Shown here piece after piece: positions 63,977-64,000 of a DNA stretch of 64,000 bases. Below the pieces are notes generated by a model. It saw nothing but the letters and a program-made list of their open reading frames with translations, had not been told where the DNA came from and searched no databases. The position numbers and the translations under genes are program-made. The DNA is from an uncultured Adlercreutzia sp. (lineage in GTDB: Bacteria; Actinomycetota; Coriobacteriia; Coriobacteriales; Eggerthellaceae), in contig CAJUSP010000014.1 of the NCBI GenBank assembly GCA_910589165.1, positions 1 through 64,000 of the forward strand, written 5' to 3'. Every line of letters begins with the position of its first letter. Position 1 is the first letter of the stretch.

Positions 63977-64000
63977 GCTATCGGCCGACGGATGCGTGGC
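63973..64000 (+). CDS. Start of a gene cut off by the window edge
   Basis: GTG at 63973 overlaps the kinase stop (GTGA) and reads MSYRPTDAW before the window ends. The overlap suggests it belongs to the galactoside operon; nothing else can be said. Confidence 0.5.

Overview
The window looks like a chromosome segment from an Eggerthellaceae-type gut actinobacterium (class Coriobacteriia). The evidence is high GC content, many Tat-exported flavoprotein reductases, each of several paired with a membrane-spanning LuxR-type regulator, a lone HypB, a glycine riboswitch upstream of an AGCS symporter, and no oxygen-respiration genes. The genus is not fixed by what is visible; Adlercreutzia, Eggerthella or Gordonibacter relatives are all plausible. 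No rRNA, tRNA, CRISPR array, transposase or phage gene was seen.

Layout. 1-4.2 kb: end of a membrane LuxR regulator, a carboxymuconolactone-decarboxylase-like protein, an APC permease and a PAP2 phosphatase. 4.4-9.3 kb: one giant sortase-type surface protein on the minus strand; its signal peptide is joined to the body through a run of nine C that puts them out of frame, so the gene looks phase-variable. 9.3-10.7 kb: a VapBC-like toxin-antitoxin pair bracketed by two copies of a 106-bp palindromic repeat (R1). 10.9-15 kb: hypB with a small partner, a HigBA pair, nitroreductase, methyltransferase and a lipoprotein. 15-25 kb: hybrid histidine kinase, a triple-RidA protein, an anchored protein of unknown function, a deformylase-like protein coupled to HelD, and an ABC exporter. 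25-34 kb: reductase remnant, second RelE/HigB-like pair, mono-haem lipoprotein, a large RND transporter with a coiled-coil insert, and a DEAD/DEAH helicase.

34-59.6 kb is the accessory core. Four flavoprotein reductases (34.4, 39.5, 45.1 and 55.1 kb starts or ends) each lie head-to-head with a multi-TM LuxR regulator; a fifth reductase (58.2 kb) has no adjacent LuxR gene and is the only one keeping the fumarate-reductase-type Thr-Arg-Asp-Lys motif. Two modules (37.7-41.3 and 43.2-46.9 kb) are clearly related, down to a shared terminator with a compensatory base-pair change and a shared 50-bp block carrying the start of a 63-aa small gene. Between them sits an AAA ATPase (DUF4143 type) whose promoter is threaded with three 17-bp repeats at exactly 34-bp spacing. 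The rest of this part holds a riboswitch-controlled AGCS symporter, an NhaC-type antiporter, SfsA, a C26 peptidase, D-aminoacyl-tRNA deacylase, a DJ-1 protein and a HemW-like protein without its cysteines.

59.9-64 kb: a TetR regulator, then an overlapping cluster of a family 2 glycoside hydrolase, a galactokinase-family protein and the start of another gene, suggesting galactoside use. Three families of dispersed palindromes (R1, R2, R3) lie in intergenic regions; in R1 and R2 both arms change together between copies.
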